Positions 17,829 to 27,414 are shown, counted from the stretch's first letter. The stretch: 64,000 nucleotides of DNA from Actinotalea sp. Marseille-Q4924 (GCF_916618755.1 NZ_CAKAKB010000004.1:62001-126000); one strand, 5' to 3'. Notes: generated from the sequence alone by a model not told the origin. Translations and numbers: made by a program.

Positions 17829-19459
17829 GCGCCGGTGCGCCCACGCACGGCCCCGCGCCGCTCCTCGCGGCGCTGCGGGAGGACCTGGCGTCCTTCACCG
17901 TCGACGCGGTCGAGGACCTGCTCGGCCCGGTCGCGTCGGCGGCGCTGCACCGGGAGCAGGCCCTGCCGGCGCTGCGGGAGCTCGGCGAGCCGGCCGACCT
18001 CGGCGCGTCGCCCGGGCAGGCGGTCGGGGCCCTCGCGGACCCGCTGGGCACGCTCGTCCGCGCGTTCCTGCTGGGCCGGCCTGTCCGGCGGGCCGACCTG
18101 GACCGCGCCCTGCCGCGGGTGCTCGCCGACGGCGCGGAGCGGCTGGGTCTGGTGGCCACGGCCGGGGCCTCCGACGACGACGCCGTCCACGCCCGGGTCG
18201 ACCTGCGCCCCTACCGCGCGGTCGACGGGGCGGGGGCGGTCGACTGGTGGCTGGCGTCCGACCAGGGGGAGGTGGCGACCGGACGAGCCCTGCGGCCGGA
18301 CCACGTCCTGGGCGTCGGCGGCGCCTCGACGACCCTCGCCCAGGTGACGGTGCGGTCGCCCCGCCGCCGGACCCTCGACATCGGGACGGGCTGCGGGGTG
18401 CAGGCGCTCCACGCGGCCCGGCACAGCGACGCCGTCGTCGGCACGGACGTCTCCGCCCGGGCCCTCGCCTTCGCGCGCTTCAACGCGGCGCTCGCCGGCG
18501 TCGACCTGGACCTGCGTCAGGGCTCGATGCTCGAACCGGTGCGGGACGGCGAGCCGTTCGACCTCGTGGTGTCCAACCCCCCGTTCGTCATCACCCCCCG
18601 CGCCGCGGCGGGTGCCCGACCGGGCCGCGCGGCTCCGGCACGGCGCAGCGCGTCCGGGGACGCCCCGCTGCCGATCTTCGAGTACCGCGACGGCGGACGC
18701 GCGGGGGACGACCTCGTCGCCGACCTCGTGCGGGACATCGGCGCGGTGCTGGCGCCGGGTGGCGTCGCGCAGCTGCTCGGCAACTGGGAGCACCCCCGCG
18801 GCGAGGACTGGCGCGAGCGGGTCGGCACCTGGCTCGACGCGTCCGGGCTGGACGGCTGGGTCGTCCAGCGCGAGGTCCAGGACCCGGCGGAGTACGCCGA
18901 GACGTGGCTCCGCGACGGCGGCACGACGCCCGAGCGGGACGCGGCGGGCTGGGCGGCGGCGTATGGCGCCTGGCTCGACGACTTCGCAGCGCGCGGCGTC
19001 GAGGCGGTCGGCTTCGGGCTCGTCCTCCTGCGCAGGCCGGCGGCCGGCGCCCCGCGGCTGCGGCGCCTGGAGGAACGGACGGGCCCCGTGCGCCAGCCGC
19101 TCGGCGCGCACCTCGCCGCGGCCCTCGCGGCTCATGACCTGCTCGCCGCCACCGACGACGACGCCCTGCTGGGGCTGGCGCCGACCGTCGCCCCGGACGT
19201 CACCGAGGAGCGGCACCTCCGGCCCGGGGCGGTCGACCCGACGGTCGTGCTGCTGCGCCAGGGCGGCGGCTTCGGCCGCGTCGTCCAGGCGGGGACGGCC
19301 CTCGCCGGCCTCGTCGGGACGTGCGACGGCGAGCTCACCGTCGGGCAGATCGTCGGCGGGATCGGCGCCATCCTCGACGTGCCGGTCGACGCGCTGCGGG
19401 CCGAGCTGCTGCCGCAGGTCCGCGACCTCGTGGCCGACGGGTTCCTGCTCCTCGGCTGA
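17825..19459 (+). CDS. Class I SAM-dependent methyltransferase (PrmC/HemK-like core)
   Basis: 544 residues; the GTG start overlaps the previous stop. An N-terminal domain of about 140 residues (the DUF7059-type region) precedes a Rossmann methyltransferase: D-I-G-T-G-C-G-V-Q-A-L-H (SAM motif I, about 180) and V-S-N-P-P-F-V (about 250), the N-P-P-(F/Y) motif of enzymes that methylate Gln or Asn side chains or exocyclic amines. About 190 extra C-terminal residues form another domain with a winged-helix-like look. A protein or nucleic-acid target is likely; the exact substrate is unknown. Confidence 0.85.
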   Translation: MSAGAPTHGPAPLLAALREDLASFTVDAVEDLLGPVASAALHREQALPALRELGEPADLGASPGQAVGALADPLGTLVRAFLLGRPVRRADLDRALPRVLADGAERLGLVATAGASDDDAVHARVDLRPYRAVDGAGAVDWWLASDQGEVATGRALRPDHVLGVGGASTTLAQVTVRSPRRRTLDIGTGCGVQALHAARHSDAVVGTDVSARALAFARFNAALAGVDLDLRQGSMLEPVRDGEPFDLVVSNPPFVITPRAAAGARPGRAAPARRSASGDAPLPIFEYRDGGRAGDDLVADLVRDIGAVLAPGGVAQLLGNWEHPRGEDWRERVGTWLDASGLDGWVVQREVQDPAEYAETWLRDGGTTPERDAAGWAAAYGAWLDDFAARGVEAVGFGLVLLRRPAAGAPRLRRLEERTGPVRQPLGAHLAAALAAHDLLAATDDDALLGLAPTVAPDVTEERHLRPGAVDPTVVLLRQGGGFGRVVQAGTALAGLVGTCDGELTVGQIVGGIGAILDVPVDALRAELLPQVRDLVADGFLLLG

Positions 19460-19523
19460 GCCTGCCGCCCTGGGGCGGGCGCCCCGCCCCCTGCTCGACC
19501 TCCCCCGTGTCCGTGCGATCGCC

Positions 19524-19529
19524 TAGCGT
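19524..19529 (+). promoter_or_regulatory. -10 hexamer TAGCGT, probable leaderless promoter
   Basis: TAGCGT ends 6 nt before the GTG at 19536 and no Shine-Dalgarno sequence is present. Confidence 0.5.
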
Positions 19530-19535
19530 GGGAAC

Positions 19536-20729
19536 GTGCCGCCCACCCCCGACCCGCCGCACGCGCCCCGACCCGAACGGCGCGTGCCGGCGGCCCCTGC
19601 GTCGGGCCCCATGCCGGGCCAGGCGCCGACCGCTGCACGCACCGCGGCGCGGGTCCCCGGACCGGCCGGTCCGCCCAGCATCCCGCCGGCCCACGCGCGG
19701 ACCGCCGGCCCGTCGGCGCACGGCAGCGGCATGCGCGGTCCGCGTCCGGTGGACCGTGAGGACGGCGCTCCCGCCACGGGAGCCGGTGGCACGGGTGCCG
19801 GCTCGGTCCGCCCCGGACGACGCGCGCCCGCGGTGGCGATGGCGGTCGTCTGCGCGGCCGCCGTGGTCGCGGTGTGGTGGGCGTTCGTCACCACGCGCAC
19901 CGGTCAGCTCCTCGAGCAGGCGGCGTTCCAGGGCTCGGAGCTCGGCGCCTCCCGGCTGTGGCTCGTCGCGGAGCCGGTCCTGGACGTCATCTCGTTGCCG
20001 TTCGTCGGGCTGGTGCTCGTGTCGGCGATGCTGCTGGCCGCCGTGCGGCGCCGTGTGCTCCTCGCGGTCCAGGTCGCCGTGCTCATGGCGGGCGCGAACC
20101 TGTCGACCCAGGTCCTCAAGCACGCGGTGCTGGACCGGCCGGACCTGGACGTGGGGGACCGGCTCGCGAACGCCCTGCCGAGCGGTCACACCACGGCGGC
20201 GGCGTCCGTGTCCGTCGCCCTGCTGTTCGTGCTGCCGCCGCGGTTCCGGCCGGTGGCCGCCGTCGTCGGCGTCCTCTACACCGGTGCCACCGGCATGTCG
20301 ACGATGGTCGGGCAGTGGCACCGGCCGAGCGACGTCGTCGCCGCGGTCCTCGTCGTCGGCGCCTGGGCCGGTGTCGCCGCCGCGCTCGGGGTGCGGGCCC
20401 GTCCGCGGTCCCCGCGCTGGGGACGCGGGCGCTGGGGCGTGGGCGCGGCCGCCGGCCTGCTCCTGGTCGCCGGGGTGGTGGCGGGGACGGGGGCCCTCCT
20501 GGCGCTGCAGCGCAGCCTGAGCCACCTGGGCGAGGGTCAGCAGCTGGCGTCGCGGGCTGACCTCATCACGGCCTACGGGGGCGGTGCGCTGGGCGTCGTC
20601 ACGGTGACGTGCGTCGTCGTCGGCCTGGTCCTGGCGGTGCTCGACGCGGCCGAGCCGCGGCGCGTCGCCACGTCCCGTGGGCCCACCGCGACGTCCACGG
20701 CGGGGGCGGGCCCACCCGACCGATCTTGA
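19536..20729 (+). CDS. PAP2-family membrane phosphatase with long disordered N-terminus
   Basis: 397 residues. The first about 95 are Pro/Ala/Arg-rich and likely disordered in the cytoplasm. Six hydrophobic segments follow. PAP2 motifs are K-H-A-V-L-D-R-P, P-S-G-H-T and Q-W-H-R-P-S-D-V. The family dephosphorylates isoprenoid or diacylglycerol pyrophosphates/phosphates, for instance undecaprenyl-PP recycling, on the outer face. The DUF368 gene at 61.9 kb acts on the same lipid carrier pool by homology. The transcript is probably leaderless. Confidence 0.88.
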   Translation: MPPTPDPPHAPRPERRVPAAPASGPMPGQAPTAARTAARVPGPAGPPSIPPAHARTAGPSAHGSGMRGPRPVDREDGAPATGAGGTGAGSVRPGRRAPAVAMAVVCAAAVVAVWWAFVTTRTGQLLEQAAFQGSELGASRLWLVAEPVLDVISLPFVGLVLVSAMLLAAVRRRVLLAVQVAVLMAGANLSTQVLKHAVLDRPDLDVGDRLANALPSGHTTAAASVSVALLFVLPPRFRPVAAVVGVLYTGATGMSTMVGQWHRPSDVVAAVLVVGAWAGVAAALGVRARPRSPRWGRGRWGVGAAAGLLLVAGVVAGTGALLALQRSLSHLGEGQQLASRADLITAYGGGALGVVTVTCVVVGLVLAVLDAAEPRRVATSRGPTATSTAGAGPPDRS

Positions 20730-20847
20730 CGTGAGGACGTAGAGTGCGCGGCGACGGGCCCGATCCGTCCCCCGGCGGTAGTACCGTCGGCACCCCGCAC
20801 CGGGAGCAGGTACCCGGGTGGGCCGCACCGCAGGAAGCAGGTCGTCC

Positions 20848-23637
20848 ATGCCCACAGGTCGCAAGCTGGTGATCGTCGAGTCGCCCGCCAAGGCGCGCAC
20901 CATCGCGGGCTACCTCGGTGACTCGTACACCGTCGAGGCCTCCGTCGGTCACATCCGCGACCTGCCTCAGCCGTCCGAGCTCCCCGCGGACATGAAGAAG
21001 GGCCCGTTCGGCAAGTTCGCCGTCGACGTGGACCACGGCTTCGAGCCCTACTACGTCGTCGACCCGGACAAGAAGAAGAAGGTCGCGGAGCTCAAGCGCG
21101 CCCTCAAGGAGTCCGACGAGCTCTACCTCGCCACCGACGAGGACCGCGAGGGCGAGGCCATCGCCTGGCACCTGCTCCAGGAGCTCAAGCCGAAGGTCCC
21201 CGTCAAGCGCATGGTGTTCCACGAGATCACCCGCGAGGCGATCACGAGGGCGCTCGAGAACACCCGGGAGCTGGACGAGCGCCTCGTCGACGCCCAGGAG
21301 ACGCGGCGCATCCTCGACCGCCTCTACGGGTACGAGGTGTCGCCGGTCCTGTGGCGCAAGGTGCGGCAGGGGCTCTCCGCCGGCCGGGTGCAGTCGGTCG
21401 CGACACGGATGGTCGTCGAGCGTGAGCGCGAGCGGATGGCGTTCCGCGCCGCCGACTACTGGGACGTCCGGGGCGAGTTCCACGTCCAGGCCCCGGCCGA
21501 CGACGCCGCCCGCGGCGCCTTCGCGGCGCGGCTCGTCACGGTGGACGGGGCGCGCGTCGCCGTCGGCCGCGACTTCGACGACCGCGGCACGCTGACCACG
21601 AAGGGTGCGGTCCACCTCGACGAGGACGCCGCGCGCACGCTCGTGAGCGGGCTGGCCGAGGCGTCGTTCGCGGTGCGCTCGGTGGAGACGAAGCCGTACT
21701 CCCGCAAGCCCGCGATGCCGTTCACGACGTCGACCCTGCAGCAGGAGGCGTCGCGAAAGCTGCGGATGAGCTCCCGGCAGACGATGCGCACCGCTCAGTC
21801 GCTGTACGAGAACGGCTACATCACGTACATGCGGACCGACTCGCCGTCGCTGAGCCTCCAGGCGACGGACGCCGCGCGACGCCAGGCCGCCGAGCTGTAC
21901 GGCCCCGAGTACGTGCCCGACGCCCCGCGGCTCTACGCGACGAAGAACAAGGGCGCCCAGGAGGCCCATGAAGCCATCCGTCCGGCAGGGGACTCGTTCC
22001 GCACGCCGGCGCAGGTCGCGCGGGAGCTGTCCGGCGACCAGTTCAAGCTGTACGAGCTCATCTGGAAGCGCACCGTCGCCTCGCAGATGGCCGACGCCAA
22101 GGGGTCGACCGCGTCCATCCGCCTCGGTGCGCGGGCGACCGACGGACGGGACGCCGAGTTCTCGGCGTCCGGCACCGTCATCACCTTCCGGGGCTTCCTC
22201 GCGGCGTACGAGGAGGGCCGGGACACCGACCGCTACGGCGACGGCGCGGCGGACGGCGCCGGTGCCACGGGCGCCGAGGACGCCGGTGAGGGCGAGGCCA
22301 AGGCCGGCCGCAAGGCCGAGACCCGCCTGCCGCGCATGGAGACCGGGGACGCGCTCGCCACGGACGCGCTCGAGGCGGAGGGCCACCGCACGAGCCCGCC
22401 GCCCCGCTACACCGAGGCGAGCCTCATCCGGGCGCTCGAGGAGCGGGGGATCGGCCGGCCGTCCACCTACGCGGCGACCATCTCGGTCATCATGGACCGC
22501 GGCTACGTGCTGGGGCGGGGCCAGGCGCTCGTGCCGAGCTGGCTCGCGTTCGCCGTGATCCGGCTCCTGGAGGAGCACTTCGACCGGCTCGTCGACTACG
22601 ACTTCACCGCAGCCATGGAGAACGACCTCGACCAGATCGCCGCGGGCAGCAAGGACCGTGTCGCCTGGCTGACCGAGTTCTACTTCGGTGACGCGGCCCA
22701 GGGCGAGACCGGCGAGGGCCTGCGGCGGCTCGTCGAGGACCTCGGGGACATCGACGCCCGTGACATCAACTCGGTGCCGATCGGCGAGGGCATCACCCTG
22801 CGGGTGGGCCGGTACGGCCCGTACCTCGAGGGCCCGCCCGGTGAGGGCGAGACGGAGGGCCGGCGGGCGTCCGTGCCGGACGACCTCGCGCCGGACGAGC
22901 TGACCGTCGAGAAGGCCAAGGACCTGCTGGAGAACCAGGCCGACGGCGACCTGGTCCTGGGCGAGGACCCGTCGACGGGCACGACGATCGTCGCGCGCAA
23001 CGGCCGGTACGGCCCCTACGTCACCGAGCTCCTCCCCGAGCCGGAGCTCGACCCGACCCTGTCGGCGGCGGCGAGGAAGAAGGCGCTGGCGGCCGCGCCC
23101 AAACCGCGGACGGCGTCGTTGTTCAGCTCCATGCAGCTGCAGACGATCACCCTCGAGGATGCGCTGCGGCTCCTGTCGCTGCCGCGCGTCGTCGGCACGG
23201 ACCCCGAGAGCGGCGAGCCGATCACGGCGCAGAACGGGCGGTACGGGCCCTATCTCAAGAAGGGCACCGACTCCCGCACGCTGCCCACCGAGGACGCGCT
23301 GTTCGAGGTGACGCTCGAGGAGGCGCTGGCCATCTACGCCCAGCCCAAGCGCGGGCGCGGCGCGACGGCCGCGGCACCGCTGCGCGAGCTGGGCGAGGAC
23401 CCCGTGTCCGCCAAGCCCGTCGTCGTCAAGGACGGTCGCTTCGGCCCGTACGTCACGGACGGGGAGACGAACGCGACGCTCCGCAAGGAGGACGCGGTCG
23501 AGACCGTCACGCTCGAGCGTGCGGCCGAGCTCCTCGCCGAGAAGCGGGCCCGCGGCCCGGTCAAGCGGGGTCGGACGACCAAGCGCGCCACGACGACGAA
23601 GAAGCCGGCGACGAGCCGGGCGTCGACCAAGAAGTAG
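20848..23637 (+). CDS. topA: DNA topoisomerase I
   Basis: 929 residues; ATG 20848 is chosen because M-P-T-G-R-K-L-V-I-V-E-S-P-A-K begins the conserved Toprim domain. The catalytic Tyr is Tyr327 in I-T-Y-M-R-T-D-S. It relaxes negative supercoils. Instead of zinc fingers, the C-terminal region has repeated modules with the signature N-G-R-Y-G-P-Y (near 715, 795 and a variant K-D-G-R-F-G-P-Y), as in mycobacterial and streptomycete TopA. It ends in a Lys/Arg/Thr-rich tail of about 35 residues, known in actinobacterial TopA to aid processivity. A weak 6-bp hairpin (23715-23729) lies between it and the convergent CDGSH gene. Confidence 0.97.
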   Translation: MPTGRKLVIVESPAKARTIAGYLGDSYTVEASVGHIRDLPQPSELPADMKKGPFGKFAVDVDHGFEPYYVVDPDKKKKVAELKRALKESDELYLATDEDREGEAIAWHLLQELKPKVPVKRMVFHEITREAITRALENTRELDERLVDAQETRRILDRLYGYEVSPVLWRKVRQGLSAGRVQSVATRMVVERERERMAFRAADYWDVRGEFHVQAPADDAARGAFAARLVTVDGARVAVGRDFDDRGTLTTKGAVHLDEDAARTLVSGLAEASFAVRSVETKPYSRKPAMPFTTSTLQQEASRKLRMSSRQTMRTAQSLYENGYITYMRTDSPSLSLQATDAARRQAAELYGPEYVPDAPRLYATKNKGAQEAHEAIRPAGDSFRTPAQVARELSGDQFKLYELIWKRTVASQMADAKGSTASIRLGARATDGRDAEFSASGTVITFRGFLAAYEEGRDTDRYGDGAADGAGATGAEDAGEGEAKAGRKAETRLPRMETGDALATDALEAEGHRTSPPPRYTEASLIRALEERGIGRPSTYAATISVIMDRGYVLGRGQALVPSWLAFAVIRLLEEHFDRLVDYDFTAAMENDLDQIAAGSKDRVAWLTEFYFGDAAQGETGEGLRRLVEDLGDIDARDINSVPIGEGITLRVGRYGPYLEGPPGEGETEGRRASVPDDLAPDELTVEKAKDLLENQADGDLVLGEDPSTGTTIVARNGRYGPYVTELLPEPELDPTLSAAARKKALAAAPKPRTASLFSSMQLQTITLEDALRLLSLPRVVGTDPESGEPITAQNGRYGPYLKKGTDSRTLPTEDALFEVTLEEALAIYAQPKRGRGATAAAPLRELGEDPVSAKPVVVKDGRFGPYVTDGETNATLRKEDAVETVTLERAAELLAEKRARGPVKRGRTTKRATTTKKPATSRASTKK

Positions 23638-23737
23638 GACACCGCCTGCCGCCCGACGACGGAGACGGCCGTCGCCCTCGCCGCAGCCACCGTCCTCGCT
23701 GCCTGCGGCGGGCACCGCCCGTCGGGCGGCGTCCGGC

Positions 23738-24076
23738 TCACGCCGAGCGGAGGCCCCGCGCGGCGGTGCGCTCCGGGGCGGCGGGCGGGTTGGTGCCGTC
23801 CGTGCTCTGCGGCTCGTCGTCCGTGCGGAAGCCGATGACCTTGTGGCTGCCGTCGCAGTACGGCTTGATCGCGGACGCGCCGCAGCGGCACAGCGCCACC
23901 GTCCGACGGCGGCGTGGGGCGGGCGCACCGTCCGCGAGGAGGACCTCGACGTCCCCGCGCACGAGCAGCGGCCCGTTCGGGCACGCGGTGATGCTGGCCC
24001 AGGGCGCGGCGGCGTCCCTGGTGCGCTCGGGACCGCGGGGGTCCCGGTCGGTCGGCGGCTCACGGTCGGTGCTCAC
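23738..24076 (-). CDS. CDGSH-type iron-sulfur protein
   Basis: 112 residues from GTG 24076. The motif C-R-C-G-A-S-A-I-K-P-Y-C-D-G-S-H-K supplies the Cys3-His1 ligands of a redox-active 2Fe-2S cluster. The N-terminal half (I-T-A-C-P-N-G-P-L-L-V-R-G) is the usual companion of bacterial CDGSH proteins. It is divergent from a diiron/heme-oxygenase-fold protein, and this pair is commonly adjacent in actinobacteria, so it may deliver electrons or Fe-S to that partner. The start is ambiguous because no Shine-Dalgarno sequence is seen. Confidence 0.88.
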   Translation of the reverse strand: MSTDREPPTDRDPRGPERTRDAAAPWASITACPNGPLLVRGDVEVLLADGAPAPRRRRTVALCRCGASAIKPYCDGSHKVIGFRTDDEPQSTDGTNPPAAPERTAARGLRSA

Positions 24077-24127
24077 CCGCCCAGTCAACCGGGGGTCCGC
24101 GGGGACCGCCCGTCGAGCCGTGGCGGC

Positions 24128-24153
24128 CAGGTGGCGTCGGCCGCCGCCACCTG
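24128..24153. promoter_or_regulatory. 9-bp inverted repeat between divergent genes, candidate operator
   Basis: CAGGTGGCG and CGCCACCTG are separated by 8 bp. The element lies 51 bp from the CDGSH start and 133 bp from the redox-enzyme start, where one repressor could govern both. It could instead be a hairpin in the longer 5' UTR. Confidence 0.35.
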
Positions 24154-24286
24154 AGGGCCCGCGGAGGCACTCCGGATGCGGTCCCACGGACCCGGTGCGA
24201 GCCTGACGGCGGCCCGCCGTGCACGTGCGGCGGCTGGTCGCGGCCTGACGAGCCGCCGGCCGGACGACCCCGTCGAGGAGGACCAG

Positions 24287-25309
24287 ATGCGCCGCCCCAC
24301 CCCCCGAGGACCGCTCAGCACCGCCCTGCTGGAGGCGCTCCGCCAGGAGCCGGGACCGGTGCCGCGTCTGGTGGAGGAGGCCGAGCGCGCCGTCGGTCGC
24401 ACGCACGACGTCGTGGCGGACGACGACATCCAGCTCTCCCTCCTCGTGATGTACGAGCTGCACTACCGCGGCGTGGACGGCGTCGACGACGGCTGGGAGT
24501 GGCAGCCCGACGTGATCCGCGCCCGCGGGGTCCTCGAGGTCGCCTTCGAGGCGGCGATCCGCGAGCGCGTGCCGGTCGAGCCGACCGACGCGCGCACCGC
24601 GGAGGAGGTCGCGCAGGAGCTCTTCCGCATCACCTCCGAGGACGACGGTCCGAGCGTCTCGCGGTACCTGGCGCGCAGGGCGACGGACGAGCAGCTGCAC
24701 GAGTTCCTCGTCCACCGGTCGATCTACCACCTCAAGGAGGCGGACCCGCACAGCTGGGCCCTCCCGCGGCTCACCGGGCGGGCGAAGTCCGCGCTCGTGG
24801 AGATCCAGTCGGACGAGTACGGCGGCGGACGGCCGGGCCACATCCACTCCGAGCTCTTCGCCGCGACGCTGCGCGCGATGGGCCTCGACGACGCCGACGG
24901 CGCCTACGTCGACGTGGTCCCCGGCGCGACGCTGGCCGGCACGACGATGATGAGCATGTTCGGGCTGCACCGGCGCCTGCGCGGCGCGATCGTCGGCCAC
25001 CTCGCGGCGTTCGAGATGACCTCGTCGGTGCCGTGCGGGCAGTACGCCCAGGGTTTCCGCCGCCTCGGCCACGGCGACGACGCCGCGTTCTACTTCGACG
25101 AGCACGTGGAGGCCGACGCGGTCCACGAGCAGATCGCGGGACGTGACCTCGCCGGCGGCCTCGTCGAGTCGGAGCCGCACGTGCTGGCCGACGTGCTGTG
25201 GGGCGCCCGTGCGTACCTCGTCGTCGACGGCGCGGCCGGGGCTGCGATGCTCGCGGCGTGGGAGCGCGGGGAGTCCTCCCTGCGCCACCCGGTCCGCCTC
25301 GCCGCCTGA
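24287..25309 (+). CDS. Iron-containing redox enzyme family protein (heme-oxygenase-like fold)
   Basis: 340 residues from ATG 24287 with GAGGAGGA upstream. All-helical HO-like diiron oxidase/oxygenase family: conserved Glu/His clusters include M-Y-E-L-H-Y-R-G, E-I-Q-S-D-E-Y-G, H-S-E-L-F and D-E-H-V-E-A-D-A-V-H-E. Related enzymes include TenA-like and CADD/UndA-type oxidases. It is cytoplasmic, with no signal peptide. The adjacent CDGSH protein supports an Fe-dependent redox role. The substrate is unknown. Confidence 0.85.
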   Translation: MRRPTPRGPLSTALLEALRQEPGPVPRLVEEAERAVGRTHDVVADDDIQLSLLVMYELHYRGVDGVDDGWEWQPDVIRARGVLEVAFEAAIRERVPVEPTDARTAEEVAQELFRITSEDDGPSVSRYLARRATDEQLHEFLVHRSIYHLKEADPHSWALPRLTGRAKSALVEIQSDEYGGGRPGHIHSELFAATLRAMGLDDADGAYVDVVPGATLAGTTMMSMFGLHRRLRGAIVGHLAAFEMTSSVPCGQYAQGFRRLGHGDDAAFYFDEHVEADAVHEQIAGRDLAGGLVESEPHVLADVLWGARAYLVVDGAAGAAMLAAWERGESSLRHPVRLAA

Positions 25310-25334
25310 CGTCCTCCGGCACCGCGGCCGGGGG

Positions 25335-26312
25335 TCAGCGCGGCAGGGCAGCGCGGTAGCGGTCCACCGCCTGCCGGTCCGCGGTCCACCCGCGGGCACC
25401 GGCGGCGGCGCAGGAGGCCGACGCGACGTCGACCGCGAACCGCAGCGCGTCGATGGTCACACCGCCGGCGTCAGCGGCGTCGTCCGCGCTCGGAGCAGAC
25501 CCGGTGGGGCCCCGGTCGGCGGCCGCGCACGCCAGCCACGCCACGGCCGCGCCGTGGAGCACGTCGCCCGCCCCGAGGGTGTCGACGACGTCGACGAGGG
25601 GCACCGGCACGGCGTCCGTCCGGCCGGCGTGGCGCACGGTGACGGCGTCGGGACCGTGCGACTGCGCCACCGCCCGCGGGCCGAGGGCGCGCACGGCGTC
25701 GAGGAGGTCGCCGCGGTCGTGGTCGTCGGGCAGCCGGAAGTCCGCCGAGAGCACCGCCACGTCCACGTGCTCCAGCAGCCGCTCGAGCCCCGGCTTCCAC
25801 GAGCCCCCGTCGAGCAGCACGACGACGCCGCGTGCACACGCGGCACGCGCGACGGGGACGGCGAGGTCCAGGTGGTGCCCGTCGACGAGCACGGCTGTGA
25901 CGCCGTCGAGCGCGGCGTGCACCGCCTCGGGCCCCCCCGCTGCCGGGCCGCCGCGCGACGGTCGCGTGGCGTTGACCGACGCGACCGCGCGCTGGCCCGT
26001 GGCCGCGGTGACCAGCACGGTCGACACGGCGGGGGCGTCGTCGGGCGCGGCGTGGTCGACCAGCTCGACCCCGAGCCGGAGGAGCTCCTCGGTGACGAGG
26101 CGTCCCGCCGGCGCCCCGCCCACCCGCGTCAGCAGGCGCACGGGGACGCCCAGGGCGGTGGACGTGGTGGCCGCGTTCGCCGCCGGGCCGCCCACCTCCA
26201 CCGCCAGGTCGCGGGCCACCACCTTCTCGTCCGGACCGGGCACGCGGTCCACGGTCTGGCGCACGTCGAGCGTGGTGAGGCCGCAGGCGAGGACGAGCGG
26301 TGAGGAGGGCAC
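25335..26312 (-). CDS. PfkB-family carbohydrate kinase
   Basis: 325 residues from GTG 26312. Ribokinase-fold signatures: V-G-G-P-A-A-N-A-A-T (substrate side, about 40-50) and V-D-T-L-G-A-G-D-V-L-H-G (catalytic Asp and anion hole, about 245-257). It phosphorylates a sugar, nucleoside or related substrate with ATP; the specific substrate cannot be read from the sequence. It is divergent from the Gfo/Idh oxidoreductase, each with its own close -10 element, which suggests a shared sugar-related role. Confidence 0.87.
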   Translation of the reverse strand: MPSSPLVLACGLTTLDVRQTVDRVPGPDEKVVARDLAVEVGGPAANAATTSTALGVPVRLLTRVGGAPAGRLVTEELLRLGVELVDHAAPDDAPAVSTVLVTAATGQRAVASVNATRPSRGGPAAGGPEAVHAALDGVTAVLVDGHHLDLAVPVARAACARGVVVLLDGGSWKPGLERLLEHVDVAVLSADFRLPDDHDRGDLLDAVRALGPRAVAQSHGPDAVTVRHAGRTDAVPVPLVDVVDTLGAGDVLHGAAVAWLACAAADRGPTGSAPSADDAADAGGVTIDALRFAVDVASASCAAAGARGWTADRQAVDRYRAALPR

Positions 26313-26318
26313 GCGAGC

Positions 26319-26324
26319 AGCGTA
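26319..26324 (-). promoter_or_regulatory. -10 hexamer TACGCT (minus strand), probable leaderless promoter
   Basis: The hexamer ends 6 nt before the GTG at 26312. It lies only 43 bp from the oppositely directed -10 at 26367, so the two promoters are back to back. Confidence 0.5.
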
Positions 26325-26366
26325 GGTCGCCGTGCGGAGGGCCTGCCGCGGTCCGCCGCGGACAGG

Positions 26367-26372
26367 TACGTT
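26367..26372 (+). promoter_or_regulatory. -10 hexamer TACGTT, probable leaderless promoter
   Basis: The hexamer ends 7 nt before the ATG at 26380; no Shine-Dalgarno sequence is present. Confidence 0.5.
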
Positions 26373-26379
26373 CAGCCGC

Positions 26380-27387
26380 ATGACATATCCCGAGGACCCC
26401 CGCACCGCACCGCCGATCCGTTGGGGGATCCTGGCCCCGGGGGGGATCGCGCACACCTTCGCGCAGGCCGTGCTGGGCCACACGCGGTCGACCGTCGCGG
26501 CCGTCGGGTCCCGCAGCCTGGCCCGCGCCGAGCAGTTCGCCGCCGCCTACGACGCCCCGGCCGCGTACGGCAGCTACGAGGAGCTCGTGGCGGACGACAC
26601 GGTCGACGCCGTCTACGTCGCCTCGCCGCACTCCGAGCACCGGGACCACGCGCTGCTGGCGATCGGTGCCGGCAAGCACGTGCTCGTGGAGAAGGCGTTC
26701 GCCCGCAACGAGGCAGAGGGCCGTGAGGTGCTCGACGCCGCCCGGTCCGCCGGCGTGTTCTGCATGGAGGCGATGTGGACGCGCTTCCTGCCGCACGTCG
26801 TCGCGCTGCGCTCGGTCCTGGAGCGGGGGGAGGTCGGCGACGTCGTCGCGCTCCTGGCCGACCACGGGCAGGCGTTCGGCCACCTGCCGCACACGCACCG
26901 CCTGCACAACCCCGACCTCGCCGGCGGTGCGCTGCTCGACCTCGGCGTGTACCCGGTGTCGTTCGCCCACGACGTGCTCGGCCGCCCCGACCGCGTCCAC
27001 GCGACGGGTTCCCTCACGCCCACGGGCGTCGACGGTCAGATCAGCATGGCTCTCGGGTTCGGCGACCGCGTGCAGGCCTCGCTGCACACGACGCTCTGGT
27101 CGCGCACCGCGACGACGGCGGTCGTGGGCGGCACCGACGGACGGGTCGAGCTGGCGAGCGACTTCTACCGCCCGACGACGTTCCGCGTCGTCCGCAGCGA
27201 CGGGTCGCAGTGGGAGTTCGAGCGCCCCGTCGACGGCGGCTTCCAGTACCAGGCGGCCGAGGTGGCCCGCTGCATCACCGACGGCGCGACGCAGAGCCAG
27301 GTGATGAGCTGGTCCGACACGCTCGACGTCCTGCGGACGATGGACGAGGTGCGCCGTCAGGTCGGGGTGACGTACCCGGGGGAGTGA
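26380..27387 (+). CDS. Gfo/Idh/MocA family NAD(P)-dependent oxidoreductase
   Basis: 335 residues. N-terminal Rossmann domain W-G-I-L-A-P-G-G-I-A-H (about 14-24), then V-Y-V-A-S-P-H-S-E-H and the catalytic E-K-A-F motif (Lys near 106; the usual form is EKP). The C-terminal domain has D-L-G-V-Y-P, typical of trans-1,2-dihydrobenzene-1,2-diol or glucose-fructose oxidoreductase relatives. It probably oxidises a sugar or inositol derivative. It is divergent from the PfkB kinase. Confidence 0.9.
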   Translation: MTYPEDPRTAPPIRWGILAPGGIAHTFAQAVLGHTRSTVAAVGSRSLARAEQFAAAYDAPAAYGSYEELVADDTVDAVYVASPHSEHRDHALLAIGAGKHVLVEKAFARNEAEGREVLDAARSAGVFCMEAMWTRFLPHVVALRSVLERGEVGDVVALLADHGQAFGHLPHTHRLHNPDLAGGALLDLGVYPVSFAHDVLGRPDRVHATGSLTPTGVDGQISMALGFGDRVQASLHTTLWSRTATTAVVGGTDGRVELASDFYRPTTFRVVRSDGSQWEFERPVDGGFQYQAAEVARCITDGATQSQVMSWSDTLDVLRTMDEVRRQVGVTYPGE

Positions 27388-27414
27388 GCCGACGGCCGCG
27401 TCGGTGGTCCGCAC

